From positions 1 to 23,487 of the forward strand of contig DATGEP010000418.1 in assembly GCA_035310125.1 (NCBI GenBank): a stretch of DNA of 23,487 nt, written 5' to 3'. The position numbers and the translations under genes are program-made. The notes under the pieces are model-generated. The model ran no database searches, was not told the DNA's origin, and was given only the letters and a program-made list of their open reading frames with translations. Below, piece after piece: positions 1 through 10,200 of this stretch; the stretch's first letter is position 1; each line of letters starts with the position of its first letter. This stretch comes from DATGEP01 sp035310125 (GTDB lineage: Bacteria; Chloroflexota; Ktedonobacteria; Ktedonobacterales; JADMIN01).

Positions 1-1298
1 TTGTTGTCCTCTCTCCCTCCAGCATCTCCTCCGGCTGGGTGCAGCGTGAGATAGACGCCGCCATCCATCTGCGCGACCAACAGCCGCAGCGCATCATCCT
101 GCCAGTGGTGGCACGGTCCTGCGAGGTGCCACTGCTGCTGGTCGGGTTTCGCTACCTCAGCGGTCCCCACAACGCGGGGCTGGAGCCGGACGATACTGCC
201 CAGCGGGTGCTTCGCGCACTTGACATCGCAACTATCAGTGCGCCCTCCTCATTCCAAGCTGAAGGTGCCGTCGTGGATGCGGCTCAGCGCCGGACGCTGT
301 CGGCACCGCGTCTGTCATCCTCTGCGCGCAGGCATCGCCTGCCATACATTGCCTTCGCGGCGGCGATTATTGTGGTTTCGCTTGGCGTCATTGGACACCT
401 GGCAACGAGCGGAAGCTCCAATAATTATCCGCAGCCGACGCACACGACGGCAAGTGCTTTCACGTGGTCCGGTCGCGGCGCCAGTGTCTCTATGATCTCC
501 TCTACGGAAGGATGGGCGGTTGGAACAGGCACGCTGCTCCATTACCACAACGGGGCGTGGTCCACACTGCCAACTCCCAACTCTTCCGATTCTCTGCTCG
601 GTGTCTACATGCTGCCAACCGGCGACGGCTGGGCGGTGGGCAATTATGGCGTCATCTTGCGCGAGGTGGGCGGCCAGTGGACTCCGGTGCAAGGAGTGGC
701 GGGACTCGGCACAGAGGACGCGCTTGACAGTGTGTTCATGGTATCCAGCGATGAGGGCTGGACGGTGGGTGATGTGGTCGCTCACTATTCCGGCGGTCAG
801 TGGAACATCGCCAATGTACCCAACCACGCCTTTCTGCGCAGTGTATTCATGGTCTCGAGTGACGAGGGCTGGGCAGTTGGGGACACTGGAGCGATGCTGC
901 ACTATCAGCGTGGTCGTTGGACTGCTCCGGCCAGGATCACCTCGGCCAACCTGAACAGCGTGTACATGTCATCCAGCTCCGAGGGCTGGGCGGTCGGCGC
1001 AGGGGTGCTATTGCACTACAGCCACGCTGTGTGGACCGTGCAGCGGTTTCTGCCCGCCGTCGAATCTCCGTTTAACAGCGTGTTCATGCTGTCGAGCGCG
1101 CAGGGATGGGCCACCGGCGATAATGGCGCTATCTGGCAGTATAACGACGGCGTCTGGGTAGCGGCTAAAAGTCCAGTGAAAGCTAACCTCTACGGCGAAG
1201 ATATGCTCTCGAGCAACAATGGGTGGGCGGTCGGAGCGAGTGGCGCGATACTCCATTTTGACGGGACCACTTGGAGCACATACCATCCACCAGCGTAG
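1..1298 (+). CDS. TIR-domain membrane protein with seven GWAVG propeller-type repeats (5' partial)
   Basis: The gene is open from the left edge of the window (first full codon at 3) and ends at TAG 1296-1298, so the real start lies upstream. The first codons read VVLSPSSISSGWVQREIDAA, the C-terminal part of a TIR domain. The Glu of WVQRE (48-50) aligns with the catalytic Glu of NAD-cleaving TIR domains such as plant TIRs and SARM1. The TIR part ends near 227. A linker and one transmembrane helix follow (about 339-401), preceded by Arg/His residues, which suggests an intracellular TIR and an outside C-terminus. The rest holds seven repeats with a GW(A/T)VG-like core starting at 510, 627, 756, 867, 984, 1104 and 1221, spaced 37-43 residues, each ending in a G.W or similar. 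These resemble Ycf48/BNR-type propeller blades, and seven would close one propeller. Role inferred: receptor-like signalling or NADase effector; the ligand is unknown. Confidence 0.85.
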   Translation, partial: VVLSPSSISSGWVQREIDAAIHLRDQQPQRIILPVVARSCEVPLLLVGFRYLSGPHNAGLEPDDTAQRVLRALDIATISAPSSFQAEGAVVDAAQRRTLSAPRLSSSARRHRLPYIAFAAAIIVVSLGVIGHLATSGSSNNYPQPTHTTASAFTWSGRGASVSMISSTEGWAVGTGTLLHYHNGAWSTLPTPNSSDSLLGVYMLPTGDGWAVGNYGVILREVGGQWTPVQGVAGLGTEDALDSVFMVSSDEGWTVGDVVAHYSGGQWNIANVPNHAFLRSVFMVSSDEGWAVGDTGAMLHYQRGRWTAPARITSANLNSVYMSSSSEGWAVGAGVLLHYSHAVWTVQRFLPAVESPFNSVFMLSSAQGWATGDNGAIWQYNDGVWVAAKSPVKANLYGEDMLSSNNGWAVGASGAILHFDGTTWSTYHPPA

Positions 1299-1342
1299 CG
1301 TCCTCATCTGAGGTGTACCCAACATGCGAGGTGTGGGAATTT

Positions 1343-2626
1343 TCAGCGCAGGGCGGCGTTGAAGACGGCCATCACGCGCTCATAGTGCCGCTCCGGAGTG
1401 TACTCCGTGAGCGCGCGCCGGCGAGCCGCCTGCTCCAGCGTGGCGCGCAGAACCGGATCGTCAATGAGTTGGCGCATGGCGGCGCGTATCTGTTCACTGT
1501 CCCCCGGCGGCACGAGAATACCACACCCGCCTTCTAGCTGCTCGCCGATGCCGCCGAGATTCGTGCCGATCACCGCTTTGCCCAGCGCCAGGCTTTCATA
1601 GACGGTCATTGGGGCGTTGTCGTGCCAGAGGGATGGCGCAACCACGCCCAGCGCGCCGGCAATCAGGTCGGTAAGCGGCTCGCCCGTGACGAAGCCGCGA
1701 AACTGGACATTGGGAACGCCGAGCGAGGCTGCGAGCACCTCCATCCGCTGGCGATAGCCGTCGCCACTGTCGCCCGCAATCACGAGATCAACATCGCGCT
1801 CCAGCCCGGCGTAGGCGCGCAGCAGCACCTCGATGCCCTTGTCCGGCGACACGCGACCAAAGTAGAGCAGGTAGGGACGGCCCTGCTGTGGTGCCTGTTC
1901 CGCCAACCCGGCCTGATGTCTCTCCTGGCCATCCAGCAGCGCCTGGTCCACGAAGCTGGGGATATGATGGATGCGCCCCCGCGCCGGCTTGAAGTGTTCC
2001 ATCTGCTCGGCCATGAAGCGCGACGGCGCGATGTACGCGGCGACCCGATTGTACACGCCCAAGACGTGCTGCACGGACATCGCCAGCACACGCGCACCAG
2101 TGACGGCGAGCGATCCCTGCAAGCAGCGATGTTGCAGCGCATGGTGGTAGCCCCCCAGGCACTCCTGGCACACCTTACCGTCGCGCAGGAACGCATAGGC
2201 TGGGCAGAGGAGATTGAAGTCGGAGAGGCGCATCACGGCGGGTGCGCCACCCGCGCGGGCGGCATCTACGATGCTCGGCGAAAGCACATTCACGGTATTC
2301 AGCATATACACCAGCTCGATACGCTGCTCGCGAATAACCCGCGCGGCTGCCTCGCGTACCAACCGGGAATAGGCAGCTCGCGTCGCCAAATCTACCCGCT
2401 TGCGAATGGTGAGCTTATCCTTGTATTGCTGGTAGTAGACACTCTCACCATCCACTGGAGGCGGCACGAAATACTGACGGTACGGCGTCTCGATGGTCTG
2501 CGCATAGTTCGCCGCGAACGGCACGACGGTATGCCCGTGGCGCTCCAGCAGCGCCTTCATGGCGAACAGATAGCGCTCCGGTCCCGACGATGGGAAGTAG
2601 CGATTATTGCAGATAAGGATTCGCAT
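1343..2626 (-). CDS. Glycosyltransferase family 4 with Cys cluster
   Basis: This 427-residue protein has the GT-B fold signature of family-4 retaining glycosyltransferases. The N-terminus MRILICNNRYFPSSGPERYL is the usual first strand and glycine-containing loop. A Rossmann C-domain begins near residue 251 (YLLYFGRVSPDKGIEVLL), and the donor-binding region has APSLWHDNAPMTVYESLALG, where D336 and E344 occupy the E-x7-E positions. Four Cys (141, 153, 156, 168), with spacing C-x11-C-x2-C-x11-C, may bind a metal. The start ATG is preceded by GGAG seven bases upstream. It is the last gene of the minus-strand polysaccharide operon, 30 bases after the preceding GT gene. It would add one sugar to the lipid-linked repeat unit on the cytoplasmic face. 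The sugar donor and acceptor cannot be told from sequence. Confidence 0.9.
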   Translation of the reverse strand: MRILICNNRYFPSSGPERYLFAMKALLERHGHTVVPFAANYAQTIETPYRQYFVPPPVDGESVYYQQYKDKLTIRKRVDLATRAAYSRLVREAAARVIREQRIELVYMLNTVNVLSPSIVDAARAGGAPAVMRLSDFNLLCPAYAFLRDGKVCQECLGGYHHALQHRCLQGSLAVTGARVLAMSVQHVLGVYNRVAAYIAPSRFMAEQMEHFKPARGRIHHIPSFVDQALLDGQERHQAGLAEQAPQQGRPYLLYFGRVSPDKGIEVLLRAYAGLERDVDLVIAGDSGDGYRQRMEVLAASLGVPNVQFRGFVTGEPLTDLIAGALGVVAPSLWHDNAPMTVYESLALGKAVIGTNLGGIGEQLEGGCGILVPPGDSEQIRAAMRQLIDDPVLRATLEQAARRRALTEYTPERHYERVMAVFNAALR

Positions 2627-2656
2627 GCAAAGACTCCACGTGATACCGGCGCCCGG

Positions 2657-3904
2657 TCATTTGACGCTCCGCTGAACAAGGCCACTTGCGGACGCACCGC
2701 CACGACGCGCGGCGACCGCTGTATAGATCTCCTCGTAGTGGCGAATCATCGCGCCGGTCGAGAATTTGGTCGCGACGTGCTGGCGCGACGCCTCGCCAAA
2801 TCGTCTGGCAAGCGCCGGATCACTGAGCAGGCGGTGCATGCGCGCCGCCAGGGCGTCCACGTCGCGTCCCTGAGCTAACAGTCCAGTTTGTCCGTCCAGC
2901 ACAATCTCCGGCACGCCACCCACCGCTATGGCAACCTGTGGCACTCCCCAGGCGCCGGCTTCGAGCAGTGCGTTCGGCATGCCCTCGTGCCGCGAGCAGA
3001 GCACCGCCACATCGAAGGCCGGCAGCACGAGATCGCTCGACGCGATCTGCCCCGTAAATAGCACCGCATCACCCAGCCCCAGCTCGGCGGCGAGCGTTTC
3101 CAGCATGGATCGCTCCGGGCCGCCGCCCACGACGACGAAACGCGCCTGAGGGAGACGATCGCGGACGATCTGGGCGGCGCGCAGGAATACGCCCTGATCT
3201 TTGACGGGCGTAAGCCGGGCCACGATGCCGGCCACCGGCGCGTCCGGCGCGATTCCCAGGCGCGCTCGCGCGGACATGCGCTCGCTGCCAAGGCGCGCGG
3301 CGTCGGGGATGTCTACGCCGTTGAGAACCAGCGCCAGCCGCTCCACGGGATAGCCGCTCGCCGCTAGATAGTCGTGGAGGGACGCGGAGTTCACCGTCAT
3401 GCGGTCGAGACGGCGCCACGACAGCGCGCGGTCCAGCGCCAGCCGGTACCGCCCGCCGCGCGATGCCGTGTAAACCATGCCAACCGTCGAGCCGACGACG
3501 GCGACATGTGGCATGGTGGTGGCCGCCAGCGCCGCCGTCAAATTCGAGAGCCAGTGCATGGCGTGAACGACCTGCACACGTTCGGTGCGCAGGTAGCGCC
3601 GCAGACGGAGGATGGGTCTCACATCGAATCGGCCCCGGCGCTCCAACGGCAGAATGGACACGCCGCCGGCGCGCATCTCCGCTTCGAGGGGTCCGCCCAG
3701 GCGCAGCGCGGCAACACTGAGGGTGAACCGCTCGCGATCCAGCCCATGTGCCATGCGTACGAAGCGGCGCTCAGCTCCGCCCGCATCAAACCCTTCCATG
3801 AGATAGAGAACTCGCAGAGGAGCAGCGGAGCGGTTGGTAGTGGCGCGGGTATCCCGATCCCGCAACGCGGCAGTGAGCGCCTGAGGCTGCATATCTCTGC
3901 TCAT
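2657..3904 (-). CDS. Glycosyltransferase family 4
   Basis: This is a 415-residue GT4 protein. After about 29 polar residues the GT-B fold starts at LRVLYLMEGFDAGGAERRFV, where GGAE is the donor-side glycine loop. The second domain carries GIVARLTPVKDQGVFL and the donor-binding E-x7-E motif HEGMPNALLEAG (E307, E315). I place the start at ATG 3904 because it overlaps the asnB stop codon as ATGA, a common sign of translational coupling. An upstream in-frame start would extend 28 residues into asnB and is less likely. Another possible start is the Met at 3892. Its neighbours are asnB upstream and another GT4 downstream, so it should act in polysaccharide repeat-unit assembly. The specific linkage is unknown. 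Confidence 0.9.
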   Translation of the reverse strand: MSRDMQPQALTAALRDRDTRATTNRSAAPLRVLYLMEGFDAGGAERRFVRMAHGLDRERFTLSVAALRLGGPLEAEMRAGGVSILPLERRGRFDVRPILRLRRYLRTERVQVVHAMHWLSNLTAALAATTMPHVAVVGSTVGMVYTASRGGRYRLALDRALSWRRLDRMTVNSASLHDYLAASGYPVERLALVLNGVDIPDAARLGSERMSARARLGIAPDAPVAGIVARLTPVKDQGVFLRAAQIVRDRLPQARFVVVGGGPERSMLETLAAELGLGDAVLFTGQIASSDLVLPAFDVAVLCSRHEGMPNALLEAGAWGVPQVAIAVGGVPEIVLDGQTGLLAQGRDVDALAARMHRLLSDPALARRFGEASRQHVATKFSTGAMIRHYEEIYTAVAARRGGASASGLVQRSVK

Positions 3905-5823
3905 GCGGGCAGCACACCGGCGACGCTTTGCCCCGCCAGCGCGGGCGCGCTCGCGTAGCCCTCGCCATCCAGATACGCGCGACACCAAAGCTCGAAGCAG
4001 AGCAACGCCCAGATGCGCTGACCATTGTTGGCGGTCACTTCATTCCGTTGCGCGGCCAGCAGATGCTGGATGTATGCGGAATCGAGTACGCCGCGCGCCT
4101 TCGTCTGCGTGCTTGTCAGGATATCCCACGAGAAATCGCGCAGCGGGCCGCGCAGCCAGCGGTCCACCGGCAGCGCGAAACCCATTTTGCGGCGTGCCAA
4201 AATATCGTCCGGCAGCAGGTCGCGCATCGCTTTCTTCAGCAAATACTTCTTCTCGTAGCCGGGATTGCGTACACTGGATGGGAGGGATGCCACGTACTCA
4301 GCGAGCGGATAATCAAGGAGCGGCGCGCGCGCTTCGAGGGACGCGCACATGCTCGCCTTGTCCACTTTCATCAGGATATCGTCAGGCAGATAGACCTCGA
4401 CATCTACCTGTTGCATCCGCGTGAAAAAGTCCAGGTTGGCGGCTTCGGCGAACCAATCCAGCTGTACCTGCCGGGGGTCGGTACCATCTGGCATATGAAA
4501 ACGCCGGTCGAGGACACGCTCGCGTCCGGGCAGCGGAAAAATAGACGCCAGCTCGACGTAGTGCTCCGCCGGATCGCCAGCGAGACTGCTCAGCCGGTTC
4601 TTGCCCTTCATGCCGTCTGGCATGGCGGCGCCCGCTAGCGACGCAATGGAGCGCAGCGGGCCGAGGCGATTGGCCAGCCGCAGATCTTCCAGCGCGCGTG
4701 TGTAGCGCCGGTAACCGCCGTACAGCTCGTCGCCGCCATCACCGGAGAGCGCGACGGTCACGTGCTGGCGCGCCAGCTTCGAGACATAGTAGGTAGGTAC
4801 CATCGAGGCGTCGGCGAATGGCTCGTCGAAGGTCCAGGCGAGCCGCGGCAGCACATCGAGCAAGTCAGGCCGTACGATAAACTCATGATGATCCGTCGCG
4901 TACCGCTGGGCCACCAGCCGGGCGTATTCCAGCTCGCTATGGCTCTCCTCCTCAAAGCCGATGGAGAAGGTTTTGACCCGCTCCGTGCCGGCCTGGCTCA
5001 TCGCGGCGACGACAATGCTGGAGTCAATGCCGCCGCTCAAAAAGGCGCCAAGCGGCACCTCGCTGATGAGCCGCTTGCGCACAGCTTCCAGCACCAGCTC
5101 GCGGACACGGCGAGCGGCAGTTTCCCCGTCGTCATCGCCGCGCGGCGTAAAATCGAGCTTCCAGTAGCGTCGCACCGAAAGATCGTCATTCTCGAAGGCG
5201 AGCACGTGGCCCGCGCTGAGCTTGCGCACGTCTGCCAGGATACTGCGCGGCGCCGGCACGTAGCCGAATGTAAAATACTGGGCGACCGCAAGAGGGTCAA
5301 GCTCGCGCCGTGCGCCGGGCATCAATAAGAGCGCTTTCAGCTCGGAAGCGAAGGCGAGCCGGTGGCCGTCAAACGTATAATACAGCGGCTTCTTGCCAAA
5401 GCGGTCACGTGTCAGCACGAGACGCCGGCGCGTGCGGTCCCACAGGGCGATGGCAAACATGCCATCCAGCCGCCGCACGAAATCCAGACCGTCTTCCTCG
5501 TAGGCGTGGACAATCGTTTCCGTGTCGCTGTTAGTGGCGAAGTGGTGTCCGCTGCGCTCCAGCTCAGCCCGCAGCGCCTGATAGTTATAGATCTCGCCAT
5601 TAAAGACGACGATGATCGAGCCGTCTTCGTTCGTGATAGGCTGCTTGCCGCCACTCACATCTATGATGCTCAGCCGGCGCATTCCCAGGGCGGCGTCATC
5701 GCCGCACCAATGCCCGTCGTCGTCGGGGCCGCGATGCGCGAGGATGTCCGTCATGTGCCGTGCCAGCGCCAGCGCCTCCCCGTCCGCAAGGCCCGCGTTG
5801 ACGAATCCCACGATCCCGCACAT
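3901..5823 (-). CDS. asnB: Asparagine synthase (glutamine-hydrolysing) type amidotransferase
   Basis: The 640-residue product begins MCGIVGF, giving the Cys2 nucleophile of class II glutamine amidotransferases after Met removal. The glutaminase half contains RGPDDDG, RRLSIID and FNGEIYNY (about 74-81). The synthetase half contains the ATP-pyrophosphatase loop LSGGIDSS (262-269) and later LSGDGGDELYGGYRRY. Length and domain order match the AsnB family. The start is supported by GGGAGAGGA just upstream. In the family, glutamine-derived ammonia converts aspartate to asparagine through an adenylated intermediate. Members inside polysaccharide clusters are often thought to amidate a sugar carboxyl group, such as a uronic acid. 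It lies between GT genes with a 33-base gap upstream and an ATGA overlap downstream, so a role in polysaccharide amidation is plausible but inferred. Ordinary asparagine synthesis is the alternative. Confidence 0.93.
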   Translation of the reverse strand: MCGIVGFVNAGLADGEALALARHMTDILAHRGPDDDGHWCGDDAALGMRRLSIIDVSGGKQPITNEDGSIIVVFNGEIYNYQALRAELERSGHHFATNSDTETIVHAYEEDGLDFVRRLDGMFAIALWDRTRRRLVLTRDRFGKKPLYYTFDGHRLAFASELKALLLMPGARRELDPLAVAQYFTFGYVPAPRSILADVRKLSAGHVLAFENDDLSVRRYWKLDFTPRGDDDGETAARRVRELVLEAVRKRLISEVPLGAFLSGGIDSSIVVAAMSQAGTERVKTFSIGFEEESHSELEYARLVAQRYATDHHEFIVRPDLLDVLPRLAWTFDEPFADASMVPTYYVSKLARQHVTVALSGDGGDELYGGYRRYTRALEDLRLANRLGPLRSIASLAGAAMPDGMKGKNRLSSLAGDPAEHYVELASIFPLPGRERVLDRRFHMPDGTDPRQVQLDWFAEAANLDFFTRMQQVDVEVYLPDDILMKVDKASMCASLEARAPLLDYPLAEYVASLPSSVRNPGYEKKYLLKKAMRDLLPDDILARRKMGFALPVDRWLRGPLRDFSWDILTSTQTKARGVLDSAYIQHLLAAQRNEVTANNGQRIWALLCFELWCRAYLDGEGYASAPALAGQSVAGVLPA

Positions 5824-5856
5824 GGTCGTCCTCTCCCCTCGTAGCGAGCGCTCATT

Positions 5857-7275
5857 TCAACGCGACTGCCCCGTTTGCTGACCAATGGCGGTCGGTTCCA
5901 TCGCTGCGGCATCGTCCGCAACAGGCGCACCATGCCGCGCGTCAGTATGTCGCTCCGAGCCGCCCGCACTCACCAGCCGCTCATAGATTGCTTCAAGCTC
6001 GCGCATGAGGTTCCGCCGATCATAATAACGGACGATCCGATCCCGCGCGGCGCGGCCTAGTACCCGTGCTTGCGCTGGCTGCGTAAGCACATGCGCCAGC
6101 GCATCGGCAAGCGCCACCGGATCGCCGGGTGGGACGAGCAAGCCGCTCTCACCATCTACGATAACATCCTCGTTGCCGCTCACGCGCGTGGCGACGCACG
6201 GCAATCCCGCCGCCATCGCTTCCAGCAGCGCGTTGGGCAAACCCTCATAGCGCGACGGGAGTACAAATACATCGGCATCGCCAAGCAGCGAGCGCACGTC
6301 GTTGCGCATTCCAGCCAGATCCACGCTGTCTTCCAGACCCAGGGCGGCGATCATGGCCGCGAGCTGAGCTTCGAGCTGCCCACCGCCCACCAGCATAAGC
6401 CGCGCCTGGATGCCCTGCTCCCGCACACGCTTCCAGGCGTGCAGCAAGATGTCCAGCCCCTTTTCGAAGCGATAGCGCGCGACGCACAGCACCAGACGCG
6501 GGCCGCCCGCTTCCGCGTGCGCCTCGTGTCGCTGGAACGCTGCTTCATACTGCTCCGGCTCGATGCCCGTCGGGAGTAGCACAAACTGCTCCGCCCGCAG
6601 TCCATCCTCGACGAGATACGTCGTGGTCCGCTCGCTTACCGAGAGGAACGTGACGCCGCGGCGACGTAACAGGCGCAGCGTAAGTTCCGCGAGCCATTGA
6701 GAGCGGCGCAGCGTATCAACATCGGCAGCGCCCCACGACCCAGCGGCAATGCGCAGATACGGCGCTGTCGGGTCGAGTGACCCCACATACAGTGTCGTCT
6801 GCGCTCCCGCTGGCACTGGCACATGCTTTCCTGGCCCGGCGCTCGCGATTTGTACCACCACCGGCTTGCGCAGGAGCAGCGCGGCCAGCACGACGGGACG
6901 CGCCAGGAAGCTCACCTGGCGCATGTGAATGATATCGTAGGTCGCCCGGCTTTGTATCAGCTCACGCATGAGCATGAGCTCGGCCAGCCATTGTGCGCCA
7001 AAGCGCAGACGTAGCTTGCCGCCAACGAACAACCCACCCGTTCGCCGCACGGCAATTCCATCCCGCTCTTCACTGGCCGGCCACGCGCGCTCTAACCGCA
7101 AAGTAACGATGCGCATCTGGTGGCCAAGCGAGCGTAGGGCCACCGCCTCACGCAGCGTGAGCACCTCCGCGCCGCCGACGCGCGGCAGAAATTGGCTCGT
7201 GAGAAAAAGCACAGCGGGCAGCTTCACAGCGTCCGGCTGTCTGGCATCTCTCTTCACGGAATCTCGCGTAGGCAT
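5857..7275 (-). CDS. Glycosyltransferase family 4
   Basis: This 472-residue GT4 enzyme has an N-domain starting AVLFLTSQFLPRVGGAEVLT (residues 21-40, with the GGAE loop). Its C-domain has VLCVARYRFEKGLDILLHAW (about 262-281) and the donor-binding motif RYEGLPNALLEAMAAGLP, with E344 and E352 forming E-x7-E. The ATG at 7275 has an AAGGGA ribosome-binding sequence upstream that overlaps the stop codon of the flippase fusion gene, only 15 bases away. This suggests cotranscription and perhaps coupling. The last 40 or so residues are polar and Ala-rich and fall outside the catalytic fold. It probably adds a sugar to the carrier-linked repeat unit; the substrate is unknown. Confidence 0.9.
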   Translation of the reverse strand: MPTRDSVKRDARQPDAVKLPAVLFLTSQFLPRVGGAEVLTLREAVALRSLGHQMRIVTLRLERAWPASEERDGIAVRRTGGLFVGGKLRLRFGAQWLAELMLMRELIQSRATYDIIHMRQVSFLARPVVLAALLLRKPVVVQIASAGPGKHVPVPAGAQTTLYVGSLDPTAPYLRIAAGSWGAADVDTLRRSQWLAELTLRLLRRRGVTFLSVSERTTTYLVEDGLRAEQFVLLPTGIEPEQYEAAFQRHEAHAEAGGPRLVLCVARYRFEKGLDILLHAWKRVREQGIQARLMLVGGGQLEAQLAAMIAALGLEDSVDLAGMRNDVRSLLGDADVFVLPSRYEGLPNALLEAMAAGLPCVATRVSGNEDVIVDGESGLLVPPGDPVALADALAHVLTQPAQARVLGRAARDRIVRYYDRRNLMRELEAIYERLVSAGGSERHTDARHGAPVADDAAAMEPTAIGQQTGQSR

Positions 7276-7290
7276 CTACAACTCATTCCC

Positions 7291-10200
7291 TTAGCTCCGG
7301 GTATCGAATGTCCTGGTCGCTATGCTATCCGCGCTGGACTGGAGCACGGGCGCGTCGAGCGGCGCCTGTTGACTGGTGCGCACCGCCGGGTCTGAGTCGC
7401 CGCGCACGCTCAGATCCACGACAGGCGCCCGGCCATCGCTGCCACCGCGAGGCTGCTTGTCAAACGCACGCGCGAAGGGCAGTGCGGCGAGCAGCCAGAA
7501 GTACGTGCCCAGCCCATAGACCCAGAACGTGTTGTCCACGGAGACATATGCCGTCGCACCGATAAGCCCCCCCGCCACCAGCGCGGCGAGCACGCGCGCG
7601 TTTCCCTGGCTTCGTAACGCCCGCTGTACGATGCCGCCAATCAACAGCACGAGGCTCGCCACCAGGAACAACAAGCCAGCGATGCCGTGATCGAAAAGCA
7701 CCTGGAGAAATACGCTGTGAGGAGCGCGCACATTGTCCAGGCCCACCCGGTTGAGCACCGCGATGGAGGCATAAAGCCCCTGCCCAAACGGTGCCGTCAG
7801 GTGCAGATGCGTGAGCAGCACCTGCCAGCCGAAGGTGCGGGCATTGAGCGTCGTCAGATTCTGGAGGAGACGCTTTTGCACGCCCAGCCCCGGAATGAGC
7901 AGGAGTATGCCGCCGAGAACGACCATGACGGCAAGCCCTCGCAACAGCAGCCTGCGCATGCGGCGGTCCAGGAGAAACGCCGCGACGAGAACCAGCAGGA
8001 AGACGGAGACGAACGCGGTGCGAACAAACGTGAGCAGCAGCGCGCTCGTCACCGCGCCAAGCACCAGTCCCCAGGGCAGGCGGCGGCCGCGCGGCACCGT
8101 CATGACGCGGTAGAGCGCAAGTGGTAGGACGAGAACGAGATAGAAACCATAGGAGTTGGACCACCCGTAGATGCCACTTACGCGATAGATGAGGCGCGCG
8201 CCTGGCTGCTGAAAGCCCCCAAAGCGCAGCACGTATTCGGCGATGCCTAGCAGCGCGAGCAGCATGGCGGAGCAGAGCAGCACTGTCACAAAGCGCTCGA
8301 ACCGTCGCGGCGTCCGCAGCTCGGCGATTGCCAGGATGAACACCAATGCATAGTCGAGGTACCCCAGCCAGTCAATACCGAACTGCGAATGGCTCAGCGG
8401 AGAAAGCTTGACACCGAAAAGCACCCAGAGCAGGAACAGCGCATATGCCCAGATGCCAGGCGGCCACCGGCGGCGCTCTCGCAGCTCATGCCAGATCAAT
8501 AGCGCAAAGGCTGGCAGCGATCCCAGCGCCAGCACGTAGCCAAGTGAATGGTCGAAGATGTAGACGCTGTAGAACGCGCCGAGGGCCGCCCAGGTGAGCA
8601 AGAGCCCAAACGGCGAGCGCACGAAGATCACCGCCAGGACAGCGCCCACACTCAAGCGCAGACCCTGCACGGCGTTGTAGGCGGTAACCGCACCGATGGC
8701 GGCAATCGCGGCAATCGCGAGCGCCAGATTGCGCAGGGCGCCACCCAACGTAGCGCCTATGGGCTCCAGGAACCGCCGCTTGTCCGCGGTCGGCGTCCGG
8801 CGCAGTCGCATGCTCACCGAGGCGAAGGGATGTATGTTACGTAGCTGCTCCGGCGGATGGAACAACCCGATACGTCCAATCAACCCGCGCAGCACCGCGA
8901 GCATGAGGATCGCCGTGAGGAGGTAATCAATCGAAGTCGCCAGCGCGATGCCGGGCAGGCCGAAAAAGTGGGCGAGCACGATGTCCAGGGCGATGTTGGT
9001 GACCATGGTGTAGATGGAGACCCGCATCAGGATGTCGTTACGCTGGAGCGCGTTGAATGTCCGCGTGAGCATGAACTCGATGGCCATCGGGACGAGTCCG
9101 ACGGAGAAGCCAATCAGGGTCGCCGCGGTGACGGTGGCATCGCTCTCACTGAACGCGCCGTGGCGGAACAAAATGTGGACAATCGGCCCCGAGAAGATCG
9201 AGAAGACGAGCGCCATTCCCAGCGTCACGAAGCCAACGCCCCAGGCAAACAAGCTGAGCGTGGACTTCAGGCTCTTATAATCGCGAGCGGCGGCCTGGCT
9301 GGAGAAGTAGGGATAGATCGCTTGCGAATACGCGACGAAGATCACAGTGACGGGAATGCTGATGACTTTGAGAGCGTAATTCAACGCGGAGATGCTGCCC
9401 GCGCCCAGCAGCGAGGCGATCACCTGGTCAATGACGGGGTTCGCCTGCCCAATCGCCGCGCCTACCAGCATCGGCCAGAATTGCGTAAGCGCCGTTCGCA
9501 CTTCAGGATGGCGGAAGCGCAGCAGTGGCCGGTAGTGAAGCTGGAGCCTACGCGTCAGGGTGAGCATCAAGAGGAATTGCAGAATAGTCCCGGCAAGAAG
9601 TCCCATCGCGAGCGCCGTCACCCCGAAGGCGTCGCCCAGCAGCACAGTGCCGAAGAAGATCCCGACGGGGACAAACATCGCGCCGAGCGCGGGAAAGCCG
9701 AATCGGCGCGTCGCGTTGGAAATGGCCGTCAGGAAGCCGACAACCGTATTGAGGAGCAGAATGGGAAAGATGTAGGGCGCCAGCCTGGCCCCAGCCGCTA
9801 TCGTCACCTGGGAAGCGCCCGGCGCCATGAGACGCACCGCCGGCTCAGGAAAGACGATCATGAACGCCGTCAACAGGCCGACAAGCAGCAGCACAACGTT
9901 GAGCATCGTGCTCAAAACCTCGGACGCCTCCCGCTCACGGCCCTCTTTGGACATGCGGATGTAGACCGGCACGATGGAGGACGTCAGCGCATTGACGACG
10001 AGATTCGTCAGCAATACCGGCAACGCCAGCGTCGCGAAATAGGCGTCCATCGCCGTGCCGGCGCCGAAGTGCGCGGAGATAACCGTCTGGTTGAAGACGC
10101 CAAGCGCGCGCGCGGCGATCGTGCCGCTGGCAAGGGTGAGTATGGCGCCAAGAATGCGCACGTTGACGGCGGTCTCGCGCAGGCGGCGCCCGGTCGCCTT

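Noticed and set aside
1303..1314. CCTCATCTGAGG between the convergent TIR and GT genes as a terminator
   Set aside because: The stem is only five bases with a two-base loop and there is no T-run.
1622..2878. Plus-strand open frame of 418 codons opposite two GT genes
   Set aside because: It spans the boundary of two well-supported minus-strand genes and has an Arg/His-rich product without motifs; antisense shadow.
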